DNA from: Saprospiraceae bacterium
GTDB lineage: Bacteria > Bacteroidota > Bacteroidia > Chitinophagales > Saprospiraceae
Assembly (NCBI GenBank): GCA_013361075.1
Contig: JABWAJ010000434.1
Location: 1 to 5,108 of the forward strand
DNA length: 5,108 nt
Direction: 5' to 3'
Each line of letters starts with the position of its first letter. Positions within the stretch are counted from its first letter, which is position 1. Below the pieces are notes generated by a model. It did not search any database, was not told the origin of the DNA, and worked only from the letters and a program-made list of their open reading frames with translations. Of this stretch, positions 1 through 5,108 are shown one piece after another. The position numbers were made by a program, and so were the translations under genes.

Positions 1-407
1 GTGTCGTCAATGCCGGCTGCCTGGAACCCTTGATCCGGCGCACTCAAGGTCAAGTAGAATGGTTGACCGCAGGCGGCCTGCCATTGGGCATGGAAGTCAC
101 TCCGGCCGATTTGAGGCGGCAGAAGGTCGAAACGACGCTACGGAATGGGGATATGGTCATCTTTATGACGGATGGGGTGGTGGAAGCTAAAAATAAAGCC
201 CGGCAAATGCTTGGTTTCAACTCGCTGGAAAGTATTGTCGCAACCGGCCCCTATCACAGCGCTGAAGCGATGAAGCTTCACATCTTAGACAAAGTGGAGG
301 CGCATCGCGGCGCGGCTGAGCAGGATGATGATGTAACGATTGTCGTCGTCCGAGTTAAGGAAAATTCGTCCCATGTTACGCAGATTCTTCATCAACCTTT
401 CGAATAG
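1..407 (+). CDS. SpoIIE/RsbU-family PP2C-type serine phosphatase, C-terminal part (5' end outside window)
   Basis: The reading frame is open from the first base (codons in phase with position 3) to TAG at 405-407, so this is the C-terminal ~134 residues of a longer protein. Seen in order are: VNAGCLEPL at the left edge, matching the family NAGH-x-PP strand but with Cys for the usual His; GGLPLGM at about 75-92; NGDMVIFMTDGVVEAKN, whose TDG (168-176) holds a metal-binding Asp; and EQDDDVTIVVVRV, whose QDDxT (321-338) supplies another metal-binding Asp. SpoIIE/RsbU phosphatases dephosphorylate phosphoserine on anti-anti-sigma factors and so control alternative sigma factors, usually through N-terminal sensor or receiver domains, which lie outside the window. 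The identification is firm, but partner and signal are unknown. A TTG at 30 is only an internal codon. The last 35 bases overlap the next gene. Confidence 0.9.
   Translation, partial: VVNAGCLEPLIRRTQGQVEWLTAGGLPLGMEVTPADLRRQKVETTLRNGDMVIFMTDGVVEAKNKARQMLGFNSLESIVATGPYHSAEAMKLHILDKVEAHRGAAEQDDDVTIVVVRVKENSSHVTQILHQPFE
357..361 (+). promoter_or_regulatory. Shine-Dalgarno-like site for the proline dehydrogenase start
   Basis: AAGGA lies 11 bases before the ATG at 373, inside the end of the phosphatase gene. It supports 373 as the start over the upstream in-frame TTG at 340, because residues after 373 fit the family N-terminus and those between 340 and 373 do not. Its presence contrasts with the permease genes in this window, which have no clear equivalent. 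Confidence 0.5.
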
Positions 408-837
408 TGAGACGGCCCGCCGTTTTGTGACCCATTTTGGGCCAGCTCGCCGTCTGGCTCGTCGCTTTGTCGCCGGCGAAACACTAGATGAAGCGGTAGC
501 GGTTGTCAAGGATTTAAACGCCCGGGGCATTAAGGGGATCTTGAACGAAGTGGGCGAAAGTGTGACCAGCCAGGCTGAAGCCAGCCAGGCTGCCCAGGCT
601 TTTCAGCAGCTTTTAGAGCGGATTGCGGCCGAGAAACTGGACTCAACCATTTCATTGAAACCCGGATCCTTTCCGAGTTTAAGATGCGGGGCTCAGCACC
701 CATTTCTTTTCATGCCGATGTGGTTAGTTGGGCCGCATTTGTGCTTTTTGGTGTGGCAGTGGGGCTATTTGCCGGATGGTTGCCCGCCCGCAGGCTGGCG
801 AAAACGCGCCCGGCGACAGCCATGCGGGGTGAATTGA
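373..837 (+). pseudogene. proline dehydrogenase N-terminal fragment, broken near 663 by a junction with permease sequence
   Basis: The first 97 residues (373-663) look like the N-terminus of monofunctional bacterial proline dehydrogenase, the flavoenzyme that oxidises proline to pyrroline-5-carboxylate in proline catabolism. Visible landmarks are the basic N-terminal helix MLRRFFINLS, RRLARRFVAGETLDEA at residues 26-41, LNARGI at 48-53, GESVTS at 61-66, and the beta-strand STISLKP at 91-97, where the family normally continues into SxKxTQLGL. The family is usually about 300 residues, so roughly two thirds, including the FAD and substrate sites of the barrel, are missing. After 663 the frame runs on to TGA at 835-837, but this tail is the wrong frame of the permease next door and carries no family signal. 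The start overlaps the phosphatase end by 35 bases, suggesting cotranscription. As it stands the product would be inactive. It could be intact in the true genome if the junction is an artefact. Confidence 0.8.
661..669. other. abrupt homology junction between proline dehydrogenase and ABC permease, at a GGATCC site
   Basis: Proline dehydrogenase similarity (frame of position 373) ends at codon CCC 661-663. Permease similarity begins in a different frame at about 663-666, reading RILSEFK then MRG. The hexamer GGATCC occupies 664-669. No target duplication, terminal inverted repeat or integrase is seen beside it, so a mobile-element insertion is not supported. The switch is either a chimeric join from assembly or cloning, or a genuine deletion or recombination point. 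Confidence 0.7.
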
Positions 838-1979
838 GCGAACAACACAGGCCCGTGACTCGTTTCGGTTGGCGCAAGCTGATGACGGTTGGGCAATTTT
901 CAGTATCCCTGATTTTTATGATTGTGGTAGCTACGCTTTGGAGCCAGCTTCGGTTTTTGGCTGTGGTGGATTATGGCTTTCAGAAGGAAAATTTAGTCAC
1001 ATTTGAACTCAAGGGCAACGATGCAGCCACCCTTGCTGCAGAAATGATTCAGGATCATCGGGTGAGTGGAGTGGCAACTGCATCCATACTCATAGCAGGC
1101 AACAGCTTGCAAGGTGGCGAGGTCCAACGGGAGCGTGGCGGTGAGAAAATGCCTGTCCACCAAATAGCAGCTGACCTGCAATATGTTCCCGTGATGGGTT
1201 TGCAATTAGTGGCCGGTAAAAATTTTCCGCCCGACGCCAATCCAAATCGGGAGCAGTACATCCTGTTGAATGAAAAAGCAGTGGCGCATTTTGGGTTGGG
1301 TACTCCCAACCAGGCTCTGGGCCAAACACTTTGGCTCAGTGATTCCCTGCCCGTAACGGTAGCAGGTGTGTTGCGCGATTTTAATTACCGCCCGCTTAAA
1401 GAACAGATCAAACCTTTCGCACTGCGGTTTGTCCCCCAGCAATCCAACATAATGCACGTGCGCCTGCACCCCGGAGACCCCGGCCAGGCATTAGCAGCGC
1501 TTGAAAGTATTTGGAAAAAAGTGGACCCGGTACATCCCTTCGAACCCAGTTTCATGGAGGAAAAGATGCGCAACGCCTACCGCGACATTGAACTGCTGAG
1601 TGGACTACTGACCTTTTTTGCCATGCTGGGGCTGTCACTGGCTTGTCTGGGGCTTCTGGGTATGGTTACTTATGCCACCAGCACGAAAGTGAAAGAAATT
1701 GGCATCCGAAAAGTGCTGGGAGCAACCGTAATGGAAGTGGTGCTGTTCCTGTCCCGGCATTTTTTACTGCTGCTGGCGATCGCCATTGTAATTGCTATGC
1801 CGCTGGGTTATTTATTGTCTAAACAGATTTTGAATATGTTTGCTGCCCAGGTAGCTGCCAGTTGGCTGATTTTGGTTGGTTGCAGTGCCTTACTTCTGGC
1901 TTTGGGGTTGTCCACCATAGGGGTACAATCGCTGAAAGCTGCGCTGGCCAATCCGGTAAAAAGCCTCCGATCGGAGTGA
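684..1979 (+). CDS. FtsX/MacB-like ABC transporter permease, C-terminal half (N-terminal ~355 residues missing)
   Basis: Family similarity begins just upstream of the ATG at 684, at about 663, and the frame is open back to 579, so 684 is not a natural start; no ribosome site precedes it. Aligned with the complete permease downstream, the fragment begins near that protein's residue 356. From residue 1 at 684: a membrane segment at about 14-33 ending in WLPARR, the (Y/L)PA turn; another at about 67-88 starting at the VGQFSVSLIF motif; a MacB-type periplasmic domain at about 95-300 with ILLNEKA and VLRDFNYRPL; then the C-terminal FtsX domain with membrane segments near 307-331, 355-378 and 390-415 and the coupling motif KEIGIRKVLGAT at 338-349. 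It ends KAALANPVKSLRSE. Such permeases pair with a MacB/LolD-like ATPase for export or mechanotransmission; substrate unknown. Missing TM1, the first periplasmic domain and TM2-3, the product would not be a normal transporter. Confidence 0.88.
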   Translation: MRGSAPISFHADVVSWAAFVLFGVAVGLFAGWLPARRLAKTRPATAMRGELSEQHRPVTRFGWRKLMTVGQFSVSLIFMIVVATLWSQLRFLAVVDYGFQKENLVTFELKGNDAATLAAEMIQDHRVSGVATASILIAGNSLQGGEVQRERGGEKMPVHQIAADLQYVPVMGLQLVAGKNFPPDANPNREQYILLNEKAVAHFGLGTPNQALGQTLWLSDSLPVTVAGVLRDFNYRPLKEQIKPFALRFVPQQSNIMHVRLHPGDPGQALAALESIWKKVDPVHPFEPSFMEEKMRNAYRDIELLSGLLTFFAMLGLSLACLGLLGMVTYATSTKVKEIGIRKVLGATVMEVVLFLSRHFLLLLAIAIVIAMPLGYLLSKQILNMFAAQVAASWLILVGCSALLLALGLSTIGVQSLKAALANPVKSLRSE

Positions 1980-1987
1980 GGAATCAG

Positions 1988-2007
1988 GCTTTCGGTATTG
2001 CGAAAGC
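1988..2007 (+). other. perfect 7-bp hairpin just after the first permease stop
   Basis: GCTTTCG (1988-1994) and CGAAAGC (2001-2007) are exact reverse complements around a six-base loop, nine bases after the TGA at 1977-1979. No T-run follows, so it is not a standard intrinsic terminator. It may protect the 3' end of the message or weaken read-through. It partly overlaps the degenerate permease tail described next, so the pairing may also be fortuitous. Confidence 0.4.
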
Positions 2008-2034
2008 AGCATCAAATCATTGCGAAGCGAGTAG
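2000..2034 (+). pseudogene. decayed 3' tail of a lost FtsX-like permease
   Basis: Codons 2020-2034 read Leu-Arg-Ser-Glu-stop, the same ending as both permeases here. TTGCGAAGCGA (2020-2022 onward to 2030) is identical to the end of the complete permease gene at 4530-4540. Two alignments upstream are possible. Keeping frame gives Ser-Ile-Lys-Ser-Leu-Arg-Ser-Glu-stop (2008-2034), resembling PVKSLRSE. Shifting frame gives Ala-Lys-Ala-Ala-Ser-Asn (2000-2017), resembling VKAALAN, followed by a roughly 10-base deletion. Either way the tail ends with a stop and has no gene body attached. The simplest inference is a leftover from recombination or deletion in a tandem permease array. The match is short, so chance is not wholly excluded. 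Confidence 0.55.
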
Positions 2035-2057
2035 AGACCACCCTTGCGGTCGCCCAA

Positions 2058-2071
2058 TACAGGATCCTGTA
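2058..2071. promoter_or_regulatory. perfect 14-bp palindrome upstream of the complete permease; possible operator
   Basis: TACAGGATCCTGTA is exactly self-complementary with no spacer and lies 73 bases before the ATG at 2145, in the only non-coding gap before that gene. The TACA...TGTA arms are the sort of dyad bound by dimeric helix-turn-helix repressors. No regulator gene is in the window and no second copy of the site was seen, so function is inference. It contains the window's second GGATCC. Confidence 0.35.
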
Positions 2072-2144
2072 ATAATAGACACGAGGCAGAGTTTCGCGCC
2101 AGCAAAAGCGTTCATTATTTTCAAGATCAGAAATTAATTTGTTC

Positions 2145-4544
2145 ATGTATACACATACTTTAAAAATTGCCTTCCGGAGCATTCTGCGCAACCGCTTATA
2201 TGCTGCACTCAACCTGACCGGGCTGGCAATAGGAATGGCAGCGACGATGCTGATTGCGCATTGGGTGCAAAATGAACTGCGTTTCGACAGCTATCATCGT
2301 CGTGCGGACAACCTGTGGCGCATCAAAACCGATTTGAAAATCAGCGATACCGAAACCTGGCAATGGGGAAGTACGCCGCTGAAAATTAAGGAATTGTGTG
2401 CACAAACTCCAGGAATAGCCAATTCGGTGCAAATACTGATACCTTATGAGCAAAAAGCCATTTTGCGACGCGGGGTTAATTTCTTCGAAGAGGAAAAATT
2501 TGCCTACGTCGGGCCAGGGTGGTTTGAAGCGTTCGACTATGAATTTGCAACGGGTAGTGCCCTGGGTTTTGGCGACCGCCCCAATGACGTCCTGGTCACG
2601 GAAAGTTTAGCCCGAAAAATATTTGGAAACCGCAATGCCCTTGGAGAAACGCTGCGTATGGACTCGACTGAATATGTCGTGCATGCCATATTGCGCGATC
2701 CACGCCCGGAATCGAGTTTTCGCCAGAACTTGTTGCTCACACAAGAAGCATGGCTCGGCATGAATAACAACCGGGAAAACGATGAAACCTGGAACAATTT
2801 CAATTACAATACCTTTGTCGAGCTGCTTCCCGGGGCAGCACCCGAAGCAGTTGGCAAGCAGTTAACTACCTTGCTGACCACAGCCAAAAAAGACTCGAAC
2901 ATTGTGCTCCACCTTGGCGCACTGACTGACCTTCACTTTGATCAAAGCATCAAAGGTGACGTTTTTGACAAAGGCAACCGCCGCACGGTAGCGACTTTCG
3001 GAGCCATAGGATTGTTGATTTTGCTAATGGCAGCCATCAATTATGTCAGCCTCACCACCGCACGGGCACAATCCCGCGCCCGCGAAGCCGGGGTTCGTAA
3101 AATGATCGGTGCCGGCCGGTGGCAGCTATTCTGGCAGTTTTTGAGCGAATCCGCCTTATTGTCCGCAGGTGCTGCGGGATTAGCGCTCGCCCTGGTGCAA
3201 ACGACCCTGCCCTGGTTTTCTGAACTCGCAGGACGAATTTTTACGCTGCCGTGGAAAAGTCCTTTACTTTGGATGCTGACAGGTGGCACACTGGTTGGAA
3301 CCATATTGCTTGCAGGCGTTTACCCGGCTGTGCTGATGGCAGGATTTCAACCCCTTCAAACCTTGCGCAATTTGGGAAAAACCGGCACTTACCGGTCCGT
3401 TTTCCGGCAAAGTCTCGTCGTAGCCCAATTCTCCATTACAGTGGCACTGCTGATTTGCACCATCGTTATCGGACAACAGCGGGCTTATATTCAAAACAAA
3501 GAGATGGGATACGACCGGGCACATATTTTTACTTTTTCAATCGGCTGGCGGCAAATTCACAAGCTTGGTGCCGAACGCGGGCAAAAACTTTCGGAGACTT
3601 TTAAACAAACCCTGAGCCAATCGGCAGCAGTAGCCGGCGTAAGCCGCGCCAACGACTCGCCTGTTCACATCAAAAACACCCACAGTGGTTCCGTGAAATT
3701 CGACGGACTCCCGGAAGGTGCCACGCCTACCATCACACAACTCAATGCAGATGAAGACTTTGCCAGTCTTTTTGATTTAAAAATTGCAGAAGGCAGGTGG
3801 TTTAATCCGGATTTAAAAACCGATCAAAACCATGTCATTCTCAACGAAACTGCAGCCCGGAAACTTGGCCTGCCGCAACCGTGGCTCGGTCAACGCTTTG
3901 GTTTGCACGGTCGGGAAGGGCAGGTGATTGGGGTGATCCGCGACTTCCACTTTCTCCCCATGCATGAAGCCATCACGCCCCTGGTAGTGTTCAATGCCCC
4001 GGGCTGGCGGGGCAATTTTTTTGTAAAAACCCAGCCTGGCCAAACTACAGCAGCACTGGCAGCAGCAGAAGCGGTCTGGAAGCAATCGTTTCCCGAAACC
4101 CCTTTCGCTTATTCGTTTCTGGATGAAGATTTCAACCAATTGTACCGCACGGAGCAGCAGACCAGCCTGTTGTTCAACTTATTCTCAGGCATCACTATTT
4201 TTATCGCCTGCCTCGGGTTATTCGGACTGGCAACCTTCGTTGCCGCACAACGCACCAAAGAAATCGGCATCCGCAAGGTGCTGGGGGCTTCGGTAGCAGG
4301 CATCAGCGGGCTGCTGACCAAAGACTTCCTGAAATTGGTAGGTATAGCGATTGTGCTGGCAACCCCGGTGGCGTATTATGCCATGCAGTACTGGCTGGCT
4401 GATTTTGCCTACCGGATCGAATTGAAATGGTGGATGTTTGCCCTCGCAGGCCTTGTTGCTATTTTGATTGCATTTTTTACGGTGAGTGTCCAAAGTGTAA
4501 AGGCAGCGCTGGCAAATCCGGTGAAGAGTTTGCGAAGCGAATAA
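2145..4544 (+). CDS. full-length FtsX/MacB-like ABC transporter permease
   Basis: The 799-residue product is typical in length for the duplicated Bacteroidota permease family (about 780-810). Visible order: cytoplasmic start YTHTLKIAFRSILRN; TM1 about 18-40 with LNLTGLAIGMA; first periplasmic MacB-type domain about 41-280; TM2 about 285-305 (AAINYVSLTTA); coupling motif REAGVRKMIGAG at 313-324; TM3 about 333-355; TM4 about 372-398 ending GVYPAVLMAGF; TM5 about 418-442 starting at VVAQFSITVAL; second periplasmic domain about 445-670; TM6 about 676-698; second coupling motif KEIGIRKVLGAS at 705-716; TM7 about 728-750; TM8 about 763-785; terminal KAALANPVKSLRSE. It should sit in the inner membrane, gripping an ATPase through the two coupling motifs. 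No ATPase is present, so substrate and partner are unknown. ATG 2145 is preferred over the in-frame TTG at 2139 because family members start a few residues before the KIAFR helix. No clear Shine-Dalgarno precedes it. No frameshift or missing key motif was seen. Confidence 0.93.
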   Translation: MYTHTLKIAFRSILRNRLYAALNLTGLAIGMAATMLIAHWVQNELRFDSYHRRADNLWRIKTDLKISDTETWQWGSTPLKIKELCAQTPGIANSVQILIPYEQKAILRRGVNFFEEEKFAYVGPGWFEAFDYEFATGSALGFGDRPNDVLVTESLARKIFGNRNALGETLRMDSTEYVVHAILRDPRPESSFRQNLLLTQEAWLGMNNNRENDETWNNFNYNTFVELLPGAAPEAVGKQLTTLLTTAKKDSNIVLHLGALTDLHFDQSIKGDVFDKGNRRTVATFGAIGLLILLMAAINYVSLTTARAQSRAREAGVRKMIGAGRWQLFWQFLSESALLSAGAAGLALALVQTTLPWFSELAGRIFTLPWKSPLLWMLTGGTLVGTILLAGVYPAVLMAGFQPLQTLRNLGKTGTYRSVFRQSLVVAQFSITVALLICTIVIGQQRAYIQNKEMGYDRAHIFTFSIGWRQIHKLGAERGQKLSETFKQTLSQSAAVAGVSRANDSPVHIKNTHSGSVKFDGLPEGATPTITQLNADEDFASLFDLKIAEGRWFNPDLKTDQNHVILNETAARKLGLPQPWLGQRFGLHGREGQVIGVIRDFHFLPMHEAITPLVVFNAPGWRGNFFVKTQPGQTTAALAAAEAVWKQSFPETPFAYSFLDEDFNQLYRTEQQTSLLFNLFSGITIFIACLGLFGLATFVAAQRTKEIGIRKVLGASVAGISGLLTKDFLKLVGIAIVLATPVAYYAMQYWLADFAYRIELKWWMFALAGLVAILIAFFTVSVQSVKAALANPVKSLRSE

Positions 4545-4568
4545 ATGATTCGATCCAGGGGCAGAGCA

Positions 4569-4592
4569 GGGGCACAAGGCAATAGTTTGTGC
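4569..4592 (+). other. stem-loop downstream of the complete permease
   Basis: GCACAA (4572-4577) pairs exactly with TTGTGC (4587-4592) across a nine-base loop. A GGG just outside (4569-4571) could pair with the C-run at 4601-4606 across a bulge. It begins about 25 bases after the TAA at 4542-4544. No T-run follows, so Rho-independent termination is not demonstrated; it may simply cap the 3' end. Confidence 0.35.
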
Positions 4593-4668
4593 AGAACAGG
4601 CCCCCCGTAACGAAAAGGTAACGTCTCCTGAATGACGGCGACAGGCCGGAAACACGGTGCCTGCAATA

Positions 4669-4698
4669 AATTGTCCGTTCTTGATGCACAATTGTCCG
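4669..4698. promoter_or_regulatory. 9-bp direct repeat with 21-bp period; possible regulator site
   Basis: AATTGTCCG occurs at 4669-4677 and again, identical, at 4690-4698. A 21-bp period is two helical turns, placing both copies on one face of the DNA, about 90-120 bases before the next permease start. Tandem sites with this period are bound by LytTR-type response regulators and similar dimers, but the repeat does not clearly match a known consensus. A shorter direct repeat, GTAACG at 4607-4612 and 4618-4623 with an 11-bp period, lies upstream. Confidence 0.35.
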
Positions 4699-4765
4699 AA
4701 ATCGAACAAAGTTTATTTTTTAAAAATTTGATTTTCAAATAAATAAATAGTGGCATGGCGATTGT

Positions 4766-4783
4766 GGCTTTTCTATAAAAGCC
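4766..4783 (+). promoter_or_regulatory. perfect 7-bp hairpin ending six bases before the third permease start
   Basis: GGCTTTT (4766-4772) and AAAAGCC (4777-4783) are exact reverse complements around the loop CTAT. The stem ends six bases before the ATG at 4790, where a ribosome would bind, and no Shine-Dalgarno is visible. In RNA it could hinder or tune initiation; in DNA it could be an operator half-site pair. Both are inference. Confidence 0.4.
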
Positions 4784-4789
4784 TGTGCT

Positions 4790-5108
4790 ATGTTCAAAAA
4801 CTATTTAAAACTCGCTTTTCGCAACCTCCGCAAAAACAGTCTTTATGCAGTCCTGAACATTGGTGGTTTGGCGGTTGGGTTGGCTGGCAGTGTGCTTGTT
4901 CTGGTCTGGGTTAGTTGGGAATGGAGCTTCAATCGCTTCCACAGCAATCTGGATAAGATTCATGTGATGATGCAGAACCAAACCCAGGGCGGGGTGACTT
5001 ATACTTTTTCTGCAATGCCCGGGCCACTGGCAGCCGGATTGCGCACGGATTTTCCTGAAATTGAATATGCTGCACGCGGCTCCTGGGTGGACCAGTACCT
5101 GGTAAGTG
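4790..5108 (+). CDS. FtsX/MacB-like ABC transporter permease, N-terminal part (3' end outside window)
   Basis: The frame opens with ATG at 4790 and stays open to the window edge, giving 106 complete codons. The start MFKNYLKLAFRNLRKN matches the family N-terminus almost ideally. It is followed by TM1 at about 18-42 with LYAVLNIGGLAVGLAG, then FNRFHSNLDKIHVM, matching the family pattern FDxFHxxxxxIYR at the beginning of the first periplasmic domain. It is therefore the third permease of a same-strand array, separated from the second by 245 bases. That gap is large enough for its own promoter; an AT-rich stretch at 4706-4750 could hold one, but no clear Bacteroidota TAnnTTTG box was found. The sequence differs considerably from the second permease (for example GGLAVGLAGSVLVLVW against TGLAIGMAATMLIAHW), so this is an old paralogue, not a recent duplicate. 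Confidence 0.9.
   Translation, partial: MFKNYLKLAFRNLRKNSLYAVLNIGGLAVGLAGSVLVLVWVSWEWSFNRFHSNLDKIHVMMQNQTQGGVTYTFSAMPGPLAAGLRTDFPEIEYAARGSWVDQYLVS

Noticed and set aside
661..690. Insertion sequence or transposon end at the junction
   Set aside because: No terminal inverted repeat, target-site duplication or transposase fragment is visible on either side.
664..837. A new C-terminal domain fused to proline dehydrogenase
   Set aside because: The residues after 663 in that frame are rich in Trp, Cys, Pro and Arg and have no family signal, while the overlapping frame encodes clear permease sequence. It is read-through of the wrong frame.
1988..2007. Rho-independent terminator after the first permease
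   Set aside because: The stem is perfect, but no T-run follows, so it is listed only as a hairpin.
1862..2137. Small forward frame across the gap between the first and second permease
   Set aside because: Its first half is the wrong frame of the permease C-terminus and the rest has no recognisable pattern or ribosome site. The real signal in this stretch is the permease tail remnant in another frame.
2134..2141. Bacteroidota -7 promoter box TTAATTTG (near TAnnTTTG)
   Set aside because: It is only three bases before the ATG at 2145, lacks a convincing -33 TTTG at the right spacing, and would give an essentially leaderless message.
4218..4709. 163-codon reverse-strand reading frame at the end of the second permease
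   Set aside because: It lies mostly antisense to a strongly conserved permease C-terminus and its translation is Cys/His-rich with no domain pattern. It is a shadow.
4726..4740. Inverted repeat ATTTGA-TTT-TCAAAT as an operator
   Set aside because: It is a six-base AT-rich stem within a very AT-rich stretch, where such matches are expected by chance.
1..5108. tRNA, rRNA, CRISPR array or a recognisable defence or secretion system
   Set aside because: No cloverleaf, ribosomal RNA signature, regularly spaced repeat array or characteristic protein was found on either strand. The coding content is accounted for by the five recognised genes or gene fragments.

Overview
The window has two unlike parts that meet abruptly near position 663. 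The left part (1-663) carries the 3' end of a SpoIIE/RsbU-type PP2C serine phosphatase. It is overlapped by the start of a monofunctional bacterial proline dehydrogenase, which breaks off after about 97 residues. The right part (about 664-5108) is a same-strand array of large FtsX/MacB-like ABC transporter permeases of the kind amplified in Bacteroidota. It holds the C-terminal half of one permease (to 1979), a complete 799-residue permease (2145-4544), and the N-terminus of a third that runs off the end (4790 onward).

The permeases point to Bacteroidota, perhaps a GC-balanced Saprospiria- or Cytophagia-like lineage. Signs are the opening pattern of an aromatic/basic N-terminus followed by LxxLNxxGLAxGxA, the KEIGIRKVLGA coupling motif, the C-terminal signature KAALANPVKSLRSE, and the absence of clear Shine-Dalgarno sites before the permease starts. 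The proline dehydrogenase start instead resembles the roughly 300-residue type found in Chloroflexota, Deinococcota, Bacillota and Actinomycetota, and it has a visible Shine-Dalgarno-like AAGGA. The homology switch is out of frame and lies within a few bases of a GGATCC site. A chimeric contig or clone is the simplest reading, although a real deletion or recombination junction cannot be excluded from sequence alone.

Within the permease array, the gap between the first and second permease (1980-2144) holds what looks like the decayed 3' tail of a further, lost permease. It is a short stretch ending in Leu-Arg-Ser-Glu-stop, with 11 bases identical to the end of the complete permease gene. The same gap has a 7-bp hairpin and a perfect 14-bp palindrome. 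The gap before the third permease (4545-4789) has a 6-bp stem-loop, a 9-bp direct repeat with a 21-bp period, an AT-rich stretch, and a perfect 7-bp hairpin ending six bases before the start codon.

The permeases would act in the inner membrane with a separately encoded MacB/LolD-like ATPase, which is not in the window. Their substrate cannot be read from the sequence. I see no RNA gene, CRISPR array, insertion sequence or recognisable defence system, and nothing that supports a wholly new system. The best leads are the junction, the permease-tail fossil and the candidate regulatory repeats.
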